NCBI RefSeq assembly: GCF_000615905.1
Contig: NZ_BAMN01000012.1
Span: forward strand, 1 to 61,765
Source of the DNA: Companilactobacillus nodensis DSM 19682 = JCM 14932 = NBRC 107160
GTDB taxonomy: Bacteria; Bacillota; Bacilli; Lactobacillales; Lactobacillaceae
Direction: 5' to 3'
Length of the DNA: 61,765 nt
The notes below the pieces were generated by a model, which did not search any database, was not told the DNA's origin, and worked only from the letters and a program-made list of their open reading frames with translations. Made by a program: the position numbers and the translations under genes. Each line of letters opens with the position of its first letter. The stretch's first letter is position 1. Below are positions 15,807 to 22,197 of this stretch, piece after piece.

Positions 15807-16658
15807 TTAATTATCGTTAAATTTACCCATAATTGCAACAGTTGGCTGAATATTTATGAACGCATTCTCGTCTACTCTGGTGATTATTTTTCTAGCAAAG
15901 AACAGTTCATATTTGGTCAATACCATTGTTAGAGAGCCAATCGGTTCTCCTGAATAAGCTCCAGTCAAGCTATGGTCAAGTGTGATACCACGATTGAGTG
16001 ACTTCATTAATTCTTGAGACATCTCATCGATCTTGTGCGAATAAACTACCACGGTGATCTTTTGTTGCTGCAAATACATCTTGTCTACAATCATATTGCA
16101 GACGTAGATTGAGACGATACTGTAAAGAGCAAGCTCCCATCCGAAGACGATACCGGCAATAGTGATGATAACAGCATTAACAATGAAACTTACTTGTCCG
16201 ACCGTTCGACCGGTACTCTTCTGCACGATCAGAGCGATAATATCCGTTCCTCCAGTTGAGAACCCAGCTCTGAAACAGACACCGATTCCAATTCCGGTCA
16301 GAATTCCACCGAAAATAGCAGCAAGCATCGGATCATTTGTGATCGGGTGCAATGGTACAAAGAGGATAAAGACTGATGCTGAAACAATGGCAATGATCGA
16401 AAGAATAGTGAACTTCTTTCCTAACTTAAACCATGAAAGCAGCACTAAGGGAATATTCAAGAGTGCGTACCAAAAATAAACTTGGGTATTAGTATGAGAA
16501 AATTGCTCGATCAAGTTGACGATCAATTGTGAGGCACCCATAACTCCAGCAGTATATATTTTTGCCGGCTGCAAGAGCAATTGGATTCCTAACGCTGAGG
16601 CCACCCCATAAAGCAACGCTGCCGAGATACTTTTATAATAGTTTTTGATGAATTCCAT
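15807..16658 (-). CDS. YitT family membrane protein
   Basis: The protein is 283 aa with five to six hydrophobic segments in the first 190 residues (LLYGVASALGIQLLLQPAKIYTAG, VYFWYALLNIPLVLLSW, ILSIIAIVSASVFILF, GILTGIGIGVCFRAGFSTGGTD) and a cytoplasmic DUF2179 domain from about residue 200 (KITVVVYSHKIDEMSQELM... TGAYSG... MVLTKYELFFARKII). This is the YitT/DUF161 arrangement; the transported substrate is not known. The start ATG follows GGGGTGATT. The gene is divergent from the dehydrogenase at 16781 and ends at its own hairpin. Confidence 0.92.
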   Translation of the reverse strand: MEFIKNYYKSISAALLYGVASALGIQLLLQPAKIYTAGVMGASQLIVNLIEQFSHTNTQVYFWYALLNIPLVLLSWFKLGKKFTILSIIAIVSASVFILFVPLHPITNDPMLAAIFGGILTGIGIGVCFRAGFSTGGTDIIALIVQKSTGRTVGQVSFIVNAVIITIAGIVFGWELALYSIVSIYVCNMIVDKMYLQQQKITVVVYSHKIDEMSQELMKSLNRGITLDHSLTGAYSGEPIGSLTMVLTKYELFFARKIITRVDENAFINIQPTVAIMGKFNDN

Positions 16659-16723
16659 GGAATCACCCCTACTTCATTAGACTTCTTAATTTTGATTATA
16701 TATCAGGCAAACATAAAAGCCTA

Positions 16724-16744
16724 CCATTATTAATGGGCTATAAT
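16724..16744 (+). promoter_or_regulatory. Promoter with palindromic operator before the beta-hydroxyacid dehydrogenase gene
   Basis: A consensus -10 box TATAAT lies at 16739-16744. Immediately upstream is the perfect inverted repeat CCATTA-T-TAATGG (16724-16736), within the -35/-10 spacer. No good -35 is seen, so an activator or a repressor acting here is likely. Confidence 0.55.
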
Positions 16745-16780
16745 AAAACTAATGATTAAATCACAGGAGGTTTTACATTT

Positions 16781-17644
16781 ATGCAAAAATTAGGTTTCAT
16801 TGGAACTGGTGTTATGGGTTCTGGAATCATCAATAATCTGCTCAAAGCTGACTACGACGTGAATGTCTACACACGTACAGAATCGAAGGCTGAACCTCTA
16901 TTAAAAAAAGGCGCTAAGTGGCTTGCTAGTCCTAAAGAAGTGGCTGAAAACTCTGACATTATCTTCTCAATGGTCGGATTCCCACAAGATGTCAAAGATG
17001 TTTACTTCAAGGACAATGGTATCTTCGCTGGATTGACTGACGGCAAGATCATCGTCGATATGACGACAAGTACTCCTACTCTTGCCAAAGAAATCGGTGA
17101 GAAAGCCGAAAAAATAAATGTCAAAACATTGGATGCCCCAGTATCTGGTGGAGATGTCGGTGCTCGTGATGGTAAGTTAACGATCATGGTTGGAGGATCA
17201 AAAGAAGCCTTCGACGAACTAGTACCAATCTTTGAAATCATCGGTCAAACCAACCATTACTTCGGATCATACGGTGCTGGTCAACATGCTAAAATGGCCA
17301 ACCAGATCATGATTGCTGGAACAATGACTGGCATGACAGAAATGTTCGTCTATGCTAAGGCTGCCGGGTTAGATATGAATGCTATTTTGAAGACAGTTAG
17401 TGGCGGTAGTGCCAACAACTGGAGCCTTGATAACTACGGACCTCGTGTTCTGGACGGCGACTTCAAACCCGGATTCTATTCTAAACACTTCTTGAAGGAC
17501 TTGCGTATTGCCCTCGATGAAAGTGAGAAGATGGGCTTAGACTTACCTGCTACTAAACAAGCCAAGGCATTGTACGAAAAATTAGTTGATGATAAAGATC
17601 TCGGTAATGATGGTACACAAGCGTTAATTAAATTATGGTGGTAA
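16781..17644 (+). CDS. NAD(P)-dependent beta-hydroxyacid dehydrogenase (3-hydroxyisobutyrate dehydrogenase family)
   Basis: The protein is 287 aa with a Rossmann motif KLGFIGTGVMGSGI at the start, the substrate-binding signature DAPVSGGDVGARDGKLTIMVGG (about residues 118-140), and the catalytic-lysine segment GAGQHAKMANQIMIAG (K about 171). The family oxidises beta-hydroxyacids (3-hydroxyisobutyrate, tartronate semialdehyde, succinic semialdehyde) with NAD(P); the substrate here cannot be told. The ribosome site is CAGGAGG. It is transcribed alone from a promoter with an embedded palindrome and ends at a bidirectional hairpin shared with the MazF gene. Confidence 0.88.
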   Translation: MQKLGFIGTGVMGSGIINNLLKADYDVNVYTRTESKAEPLLKKGAKWLASPKEVAENSDIIFSMVGFPQDVKDVYFKDNGIFAGLTDGKIIVDMTTSTPTLAKEIGEKAEKINVKTLDAPVSGGDVGARDGKLTIMVGGSKEAFDELVPIFEIIGQTNHYFGSYGAGQHAKMANQIMIAGTMTGMTEMFVYAKAAGLDMNAILKTVSGGSANNWSLDNYGPRVLDGDFKPGFYSKHFLKDLRIALDESEKMGLDLPATKQAKALYEKLVDDKDLGNDGTQALIKLWW

Positions 17645-17645
17645 T

Positions 17646-17679
17646 AAAAATGGACCCGCAATTGCGAGTCCATTTTTTT
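17646..17679. terminator. Bidirectional terminator between the dehydrogenase and mazF-like gene
   Basis: The stem AATGGACCCGC/GCGAGTCCATT (loop AATT, one mismatch) is flanked by A residues on the left and T residues on the right. Confidence 0.85.
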
Positions 17680-17680
17680 A

Positions 17681-18019
17681 TTAAAATATACCTAAAATAT
17701 CAGTTTGAATTGCATTTATAGCCTTCATCATAATTTTGCTATGAACATGTTCTACATAATTCCATCCTCTGGCTCCATAATCTAATGTATACAGTTGAAG
17801 AGTATCTATATAACCATCGATTTTCTGACCATCATATGCAACTAAATTAGGAGTCTTGATTCTAGCATTCGCATGAGTAATTGGCATTACTGCAACTCTA
17901 TTAGTGTACTTATTATATTTAGAACTTGATACTACAAGTGCAGGTCTTACTTTCATTATTTCATTTCCGCGCTGTGGATCAAAATCAATCATTATAATAT
18001 CACCTTTTTGCGGGTACAC
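17681..18019 (-). CDS. mazF: MazF/PemK family endoribonuclease toxin
   Basis: This 112-aa protein matches MazF/PemK: MYPQKGDIIMIDFDPQRGNEIMKVRPALVVSS (residues 1-32, with the G..R.RPalVvS core), MPITHA in the middle, and IDTLQLYTLDY followed by ILGIF at the end. Family members cleave mRNA at short sequence motifs and are neutralised by a paired antitoxin. The start is a GTG whose G is also the last base of the antitoxin stop codon (TAGTG), which implies translational coupling. The upstream antitoxin gene and a three-part operator complete the module. Confidence 0.9.
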   Translation of the reverse strand: MYPQKGDIIMIDFDPQRGNEIMKVRPALVVSSSKYNKYTNRVAVMPITHANARIKTPNLVAYDGQKIDGYIDTLQLYTLDYGARGWNYVEHVHSKIMMKAINAIQTDILGIF

Positions 18020-18261
18020 TAATTATTCAACTCACTTTCCAATATGGTTGGTCCCTCATCACTAGGTATTGCAAAATCTTTCTTACTGAAATTGGGGTCA
18101 TCAAAAACACTTTTTCTATTAGGTATTAACGTTAATATACCTTCCTCATCGGAGTAAATTCTATAACTTTTATTTCCTGCTATTAACTCCTTAGGCAAAA
18201 TGATTCCCTCTGAATTACCAACTTTACGCACTTTAATTTCCTTACCAGATAAATTCATCAT
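18019..18261 (-). CDS. mazE: MazE/AbrB-like antitoxin
   Basis: The protein is 80 aa from the ATG at 18261, seven bases after GGAGG; a second ATG follows directly. Residues 3-40 form a SpoVT/AbrB swapped-hairpin domain (GKEIKVRKVGNSEGIILPKELI); the acidic C-terminal part (SDEGPTILESELNN) should bind the toxin. It precedes and overlaps the toxin by one base. Three AACATGTT palindromes stand directly upstream, consistent with autoregulation by the antitoxin or the complex. Confidence 0.85.
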   Translation of the reverse strand: MMNLSGKEIKVRKVGNSEGIILPKELIAGNKSYRIYSDEEGILTLIPNRKSVFDDPNFSKKDFAIPSDEGPTILESELNN

Positions 18262-18283
18262 ATCAATGCCTCCAATCTCGTAT

Positions 18284-18320
18284 AACATGTTATAACATGT
18301 TTTCAGACAATTAACATGTT
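18284..18320. promoter_or_regulatory. Three phased AACATGTT boxes: candidate MazE operator
   Basis: The 8-base palindrome AACATGTT occurs at 18284-18291, 18294-18301 and 18313-18320. Spacings of 10 and 19 bases put the sites on the same face of the helix. They sit between the mazE start and the divergent promoter at 18338-18365. Confidence 0.65.
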
Positions 18321-18337
18321 TTATGCTTACAATATTT

Positions 18338-18365
18338 TTGCGAATAAATTTCTACCTGTTATAAT
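18338..18365 (+). promoter_or_regulatory. Strong divergent promoter for a small RNA candidate
   Basis: TTGCGA (18338-18343), a 16-base spacer and an extended -10 TGTTATAAT (TG at 18357, TATAAT at 18360-18365) give a near-consensus promoter reading away from mazEF. Confidence 0.65.
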
Positions 18366-18371
18366 GTGCTT

Positions 18372-18493
18372 GTAGTAAAAGAGACGAACCATACAAGGGC
18401 CCGCCTTTTGCAATTCCGCTGACGCGGTAGCAGATTTCAATCCAAAATAGCAGACCGATAACTTGCCAGTTAAACCGGGTCTGCTATTTTAGT
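18372..18493 (+). ncRNA. Candidate small RNA between mazEF and the DUF6440 gene
   Basis: A transcript of about 120 nt from the promoter at 18338-18365 would contain a GC-rich segment (GGGCCCGCC, then CCGC-TGAC-GCGG) and end in a long hairpin AAAATAGCAGACC/GGTCTGCTATTTT (18444-18490). No start codon with a ribosome site or reading frame is present. I do not recognise the RNA. The hairpin also works on the minus strand, where it would terminate the DUF6440 gene, so the terminator may be shared. Confidence 0.5.
18444..18490. terminator. Shared bidirectional hairpin terminator
   Basis: A perfect 13-base stem (AAAATAGCAGACC/GGTCTGCTATTTT) around a 21-base loop, with T residues on both strands, lies between the small RNA candidate and the minus-strand gene ending at 18504. 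Confidence 0.75.
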
Positions 18494-18503
18494 GTCTTAA
18501 ATT

Positions 18504-18701
18504 TTATGAATACTCTGGATTCAACAATGGCTTACCATCTTTATCCACAAGTACGGTCATCCCTGATCCCATTCCAGGATATACTCCCAAGAGATATTGA
18601 ACTCCCGTAGTTTTGTCAGTGATAACATCCATCATTTGTGATCCATTTGATTTGGCCGACTGAACGTCAAAACGAGCATCTTCTTTATTCTTATTAAACA
18701 T
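18504..18701 (-). CDS. DUF6440-like small protein
   Basis: The protein is 65 aa from the ATG at 18701, preceded by GGAGG; upstream in-frame codons overlap the previous gene and are rejected. Sequence FDVQSAKSNGSQMMDVITDKTTGVQYLLGVYPGMGSGMTVLVDKDGKPL resembles DUF6440 proteins, a small beta-rich family of unknown role. It overlaps the end of the DUF805 gene by eight bases, so the two are one operon and translation is coupled. Confidence 0.7.
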   Translation of the reverse strand: MFNKNKEDARFDVQSAKSNGSQMMDVITDKTTGVQYLLGVYPGMGSGMTVLVDKDGKPLLNPEYS

Positions 18702-19131
18702 ATTGGTCATCCTCCACGAATTTGGCCCAATTATTATTTTCGTCACGTTGTGGTAGGCAAGCTAGAACAATCATTATCAGCTCACCAATACCTGGTAAAA
18801 CAATGCTAAGCATCCACCAGCCACGTAAGTTACGGTCATGCAAACGGCGGATCACCGCATTCCAAATCGAGATCAAATAATATCCCAATGTCATAACCAT
18901 GGCGATCGACCAGACGGCGCTCCAGTAAAAATCATTGATCGACATGACTGTCACTAACCAACCGAATAGTCCTATCAAAACCACCGCCACTATAGTCATT
19001 CCTAACAATCCCCACCAGAAGTCAGCACGGCTCATCCGCTTCGCACCAACAAACATATCTTGAAAATACAACTTGGTCGAATTAATTAAGTTTGGCTTGT
19101 TACTTTCATTCCAAATATTTTTATTTTCCAT
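18694..19131 (-). CDS. DUF805 family membrane protein
   Basis: The protein is 145 aa. YFQDMFVGAKRMSRADFWW at about residues 22-40 is the DUF805 entry signature. Three to four hydrophobic segments follow (TIVAVVLIGLFGWLVTV, WSIAMVMTLGYYLISIWNAVIRRLHD, WWMLSIVLPGIGELIMIVLACL) and then a charged tail. DUF805 proteins are inner-membrane proteins of unknown function. It heads a two-gene unit with the DUF6440-like gene; the fluoride channel genes end 12 bases upstream in the same direction. Confidence 0.85.
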   Translation of the reverse strand: MENKNIWNESNKPNLINSTKLYFQDMFVGAKRMSRADFWWGLLGMTIVAVVLIGLFGWLVTVMSINDFYWSAVWSIAMVMTLGYYLISIWNAVIRRLHDRNLRGWWMLSIVLPGIGELIMIVLACLPQRDENNNWAKFVEDDQYV

Positions 19132-19142
19132 TATTTACCTTC

Positions 19143-19484
19143 TTATAAGTGAATCCCGATTACAAACCCTAATATACCAATAATATACGTCAAAGCAAAA
19201 TATAAGAAACATCTGAAGAATCTTCGTTGAAACCACAACTGACTCAATTCCATATTCAGTGTACCGTAAGTTGTGAATCCCCCGCAAAATCCTGTTCCTA
19301 AGAATAATAGTAATCCACCGGCATTAATATGCGCTGTGAATAATCCTAGCACCAAAGCTCCAAAAATATTTATCAACAAAGTTATAACTGGAAAATCTAT
19401 TTTTATTTTTTGTGATAACGAGGTTAATTCATTTCGTAAAAAGGCGCCAACGCTGGCTCCCAAACCAACTAATAAAAATGTCAT
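19143..19484 (-). CDS. crcB2: Fluoride channel FluC/CrcB, second subunit
   Basis: The 113-aa protein has the FluC pattern: GLGASVGAFLRN (residues 7-18), VITLLINIFGALVLGLF with the pore asparagine, and GTGFCGGFTTYGTLNMEL (about 62-79) with the Gly-rich break and Phe-box region, then a fourth helix. FluC forms dual-topology dimers that export fluoride; lactobacilli often make a heterodimer from two adjacent genes. Its ATG overlaps the stop of the upstream crcB copy by four bases (ATGA). The upstream partner is frameshifted in this sequence. Confidence 0.92.
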   Translation of the reverse strand: MTFLLVGLGASVGAFLRNELTSLSQKIKIDFPVITLLINIFGALVLGLFTAHINAGGLLLFLGTGFCGGFTTYGTLNMELSQLWFQRRFFRCFLYFALTYIIGILGFVIGIHL

Positions 19485-19893
19485 TGATTCTTTCTCCTTC
19501 CAGCGTAGTCAATGAAGGCACGTGTTGCTGCCCAATAATTACCGAGTAATGCACAGATGAATCCACCAATGATTGTGATCGTCAGATAAGTTATTAACAT
19601 CGTCCAACTTCCGGATTGATACAGTCGATAGGTGTCGGCTGTGAATGTGGAAAAAGTTGTGTATGATCCTAACAGTCCTGTGCTTAATGCCAAAATTATT
19701 TTGATGATAAGTGATAGCGGTCTTGCAAATAATGAATCAAGAATGGCAGAATCAGTGCTCCACTTAAGTTAGCGACTAATGTCCCATATGGAAATCCATT
19801 GCTAGACTTGAATAATAGGCTCTCTGCATAACGGAGGTTACTACCGATGAAGGCCCCTATGAAGATGATTAGGAAGGTTTTTATTTTTTGCAT
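19481..19893 (-). pseudogene. crcB1: Fluoride channel FluC/CrcB, first subunit, frameshifted
   Basis: The first part (residues 1-65) has the FluC opening IFIGAFIGSNLRYAE and GTLVANLSGALILPFLI, then meets a stop at 19696. The rest, ALSTGLLGSYTTFSTFTADTYRL to the end, continues in another frame. Adding one A to the A4 run (19699-19702) joins them as SSKIILALSTG, giving about 137 aa, the family length. A GAGGTGAAG site precedes the ATG. The loss of a base in a homopolymer suggests a sequencing error; if real, the heterodimer partner would be lost. No fluoride riboswitch is seen upstream. Confidence 0.85.
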
Positions 19894-19923
19894 TTCTTCA
19901 CCTCAATCCCTATAGGATAGCAC

Positions 19924-19955
19924 AAAAAAACCGGGAGTTTTATGTCCCAGTTTTT
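19924..19955 (-). terminator. Terminator of the 6-phosphogluconate dehydrogenase transcript
   Basis: The minus-strand hairpin AACTGGGA/TCCCGGTT is followed by seven T. It lies after repeat A (20009-20169), so the repeat is inside the transcript. Confidence 0.8.
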
Positions 19956-20008
19956 GGTTTGAACTATTTCTATTTAAAGATTCTTTGTTCTATGATTTTT
20001 TGGTTTTC

Positions 20009-20169
20009 CGAAACGAGTTGCGAAAGCCAGATTCCTCCACTCTCTACTCAAAACGCGCTTACAAAAGACAACTCCCTCCGCTTACTACGCTTAACAAATG
20101 CACCAACTACGTTGGTACCTTCGTTAAGCTAGGTAATACTCAGGAGTTACCGTCTTTTGACACGCTCTA
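20009..20169 (-). repeat. Structured 3'-UTR repeat, locus A (one full unit plus a truncated unit)
   Basis: Read on the minus strand it starts with the TAG stop codon of the 6-phosphogluconate dehydrogenase gene (TAGAGCGTGTCAAAAGAC) and folds into nested helices: CAAAAGAC/GTCTTTTG, AACTCC/GGGAGTT, GCTTAAC/GTTAAGC and CCAAC/GTTGG. A second, shortened unit beginning TAGAGAGTGGAGG and ending CGCAACTCGTTTC follows. The intrinsic terminator at 19924-19955 comes after it. Related units lie at 21208-21458 and 29682-29807 with compensatory base changes. Confidence 0.85.
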
Positions 20170-21066
20170 CTTCTTATCCATATCATGTCCACCGAACTCA
20201 TTACGGAGTGCGGCAACAACTTTTCCTGACATTGTATCGTTCTCTAATGAACGGTAACGCATCATCAATGCGGCTGCGATAACTGGTGTTGGTACTTGTA
20301 GCTTCAAGGCTTCATCCAATGTCCATTTTCCTTCACCGGATGAGTGCATTACACCTTTGATTTCGTCTAACTTAGGATCTTTAGAGAAGGCATTTTCTAC
20401 TAATTCCATCAACCAGCCACGGATAACTGATCCATGTGACCAAACTTTGGCTACAGCTTCATTATCATATTCAAAAGGACTGTGTGATAATACGTCGAAT
20501 CCTTCAGCGATAGCTTGCATTTCACCATATTCAATACCATTGTGGACCATCTTCAAATAGTGACCACTTCCAGCTTTGCCTGTGTATAAGTAACCGTCTT
20601 TTTCAGCAATACCCTTAAAAATTGGTTCGATGTAACTGAATAATTCTTTGTCATCGCCACCGATCATGAAGTTACCATCATGATTAGCACCGCTCATACC
20701 ACCTGATGTACCAACGTCAAAGAACTTGATACCTTTGTTCTTAAGAATTTCATTGTGCTTTAGTGAGTCTTCATAGAATGAGTTTCCACCATCGATCACA
20801 ATATCATTTTGATCTAGCAATTCACTTAATGAGTCAATTGTTGAGTTTGCAGGCTTACCAGCTGGTAACATAACCCAGACGATACGTGGAGCATCTAAGT
20901 TCTTCACTGCATCTTCCAAGCTGTCAACAACGGTTGCGCCAAGTTTTGTTGCACTCTTCTTTGCATCTTCATTCAAATCAAATGCAACTACTTCATTGTT
21001 GTTTCTAATTAAATTCTCAGTCAAGTTGATACCCATCTTGCCGAGTCCAATCATTGCTAATTTCAA
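20167..21066 (-). CDS. gnd: 6-phosphogluconate dehydrogenase (decarboxylating), short NAD-type
   Basis: The protein is 299 aa with the Rossmann motif MIGLGKMGINL, the 6PGDH signature segments VIDGGNSFYEDS and FFDVGTSGGMSGANHDGNFMIGG (about residues 90-137), and the catalytic region GSGHYLKMVHNGIEYGEM (about 166-183). The length of about 300 aa fits the short YqeC/GndA class, shorter than the classic enzyme of about 470 aa. It converts 6-phosphogluconate to ribulose 5-phosphate, CO2 and NAD(P)H. The start is a TTG after AGGAGG. Its TAG stop codon is the first codon of structured repeat A. Confidence 0.92.
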   Translation of the reverse strand: MKLAMIGLGKMGINLTENLIRNNNEVVAFDLNEDAKKSATKLGATVVDSLEDAVKNLDAPRIVWVMLPAGKPANSTIDSLSELLDQNDIVIDGGNSFYEDSLKHNEILKNKGIKFFDVGTSGGMSGANHDGNFMIGGDDKELFSYIEPIFKGIAEKDGYLYTGKAGSGHYLKMVHNGIEYGEMQAIAEGFDVLSHSPFEYDNEAVAKVWSHGSVIRGWLMELVENAFSKDPKLDEIKGVMHSSGEGKWTLDEALKLQVPTPVIAAALMMRYRSLENDTMSGKVVAALRNEFGGHDMDKK

Positions 21067-21143
21067 AATAAATCCTCCTAGATTTTTTTCGCCATTAAAT
21101 AGTATACGGTAATGTTCGTCTATTTAAAATAAGTTTGCATAGT

Positions 21144-21172
21144 AAAAGCGCATTCAGTTTTTTGAATGCGCT
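21144..21172 (-). terminator. Terminator after repeat B
   Basis: The stem GCGCATTC/GAATGCGC with loop AAAAAACT is followed by TTTT on the minus strand. It ends the transcript of the 21456-22001 gene after repeat B. Confidence 0.85.
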
Positions 21173-21207
21173 GATTTGGTATTTTATTTTCACTGGTTTG
21201 TGGTTGC

Positions 21208-21458
21208 GCGTTTCTGAAACGAGTTGCGAAAGCCAGATTCCTGCGCCTGCTACAGATAGCAAATGCACCAACTTCGTTGGCACCTTCACTATCTTAGGCA
21301 GTGCTCAGAATCTACCGGCTTTCTCCACTCTCTCTAATTAAAACGCGCTTACAAAAGGCAACGCCTCCGCTTACTACGAATAACAAATGCACCAACTACG
21401 TTGGCACCTTCGTTATTCTAGGTAATGCTCAGACGTTCCCGCCTTTTGACACGCTCTA
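21208..21458 (-). repeat. Structured 3'-UTR repeat, locus B (two full units in tandem)
   Basis: On the minus strand unit 1 (21337-21458) begins with the TAG stop codon of the 21456-22001 gene and has helices CAAAAGGC/GCCTTTTG, AACGTC/GGCGTT, GAATAAC/GTTATTC and CCAAC/GTTGG. Unit 2 (21208-21336) also begins with TAG and has GAAAGCC/GGCTTTC, AGATTC/GAATCT, AGATAG/CTATCT and CCAAC/GTTGG. Unpaired segments TGAGCA...CCTA and GTAG..AGGCG/AGCGGAGG are conserved. This fills most of the 389 bases between the two genes; the remainder holds the terminator and the gnd leader. Confidence 0.85.
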
Positions 21459-22001
21459 TTTCACGAATCTATTCCACCAATGTCCACCCTTGTCATTATC
21501 TTCATGAACTTGTTCATTAACTTTTTCTTTGATAACAGCATCTTGAGTCTTTTCATTTTCTTCCTTGAAACGGTCGAATTGACTTTGTAAGCTGTCTCTT
21601 TCTTCTTTAGCGTCCGCTAATTGTTGCTTTAAGTCAGCGATTGTTTGATCTTTTTTATCTTCGTTAGCTCTAAGATCTTCAAGTGTCTTCTTTAATTGAG
21701 CAACTTCAACATCCTTGCTGTCAGTTTCTTCAGCGTCCTCGCTGGCAACTGGGAAGATTTGCTTGGCAGCTGAATCAAGTGTCATCTTCGGTCTATGACC
21801 TAGTTCAACCATTTGCTTGAAGTCTTCCAAGTTCTTGGCTGTGTACAAGCGGTTGTTCTGACTGTTACGTTCGAAGTAATCCGCGTTGCCTGTGGTATGT
21901 TCAACGATCAATGAATACTTGCGTAATGTTGCGACGCTGATCCCCAATTCTTCCGCTGCTTTAGCAGGAGTTAAAAATTTATTGCTCTTTGCTCTACTCA
22001 A
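21456..22001 (-). CDS. MerR-like HTH protein with a long coiled coil
   Basis: The protein is 181 aa from a TTG start after GGGGG. Residues 8-60 look like a winged/MerR-type helix-turn-helix (LTPAKAAEELGISVATLRKYSLIVEHTTG, then ENLEDFKQMVELGHRP-type). From about residue 95 to 165 the sequence is a Glu/Lys/Gln-rich coiled coil (VAQLKKTLEDLRANEDKKDQTI and on), ending with a tryptophan-containing tail (GGHWWNRFVK). The layout recalls RacA-type or plasmid-partition accessory DNA-binding proteins; that is a resemblance, not an assignment. Its TAG stop is the first codon of structured repeat B. Confidence 0.7.
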   Translation of the reverse strand: MSRAKSNKFLTPAKAAEELGISVATLRKYSLIVEHTTGNADYFERNSQNNRLYTAKNLEDFKQMVELGHRPKMTLDSAAKQIFPVASEDAEETDSKDVEVAQLKKTLEDLRANEDKKDQTIADLKQQLADAKEERDSLQSQFDRFKEENEKTQDAVIKEKVNEQVHEDNDKGGHWWNRFVK

Positions 22002-22197
22002 AAGTATTTCCCCCGATTTGTCTCTATTGTTTTAATTATAAAAATAAAGTGCCGCAGTTTCAACCACCAAATAATAGTTGATGTATCGATATAGTTAGTA
22101 ATCACTATATTTTGTCGTAATTATTGTTATACTAAAGACAGAATGTAGCACTTTAGGTGTATAATTCTTCTTACTAAAGAAAAGGGGAAATGATATA

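Noticed and set aside
19894-20008. Fluoride riboswitch before the crcB genes
   Set aside because: The region has a terminator hairpin and a normal ribosome site; I see none of the conserved fluoride riboswitch segments.
19985-20257. Open frames inside repeat loci A and B on the plus strand (about 65-90 codons, several sharing CTNYVGTF)
   Set aside because: They are readings through palindromic repeats opposite to the genes, without ribosome sites. The repeated peptide only reflects the repeated DNA.
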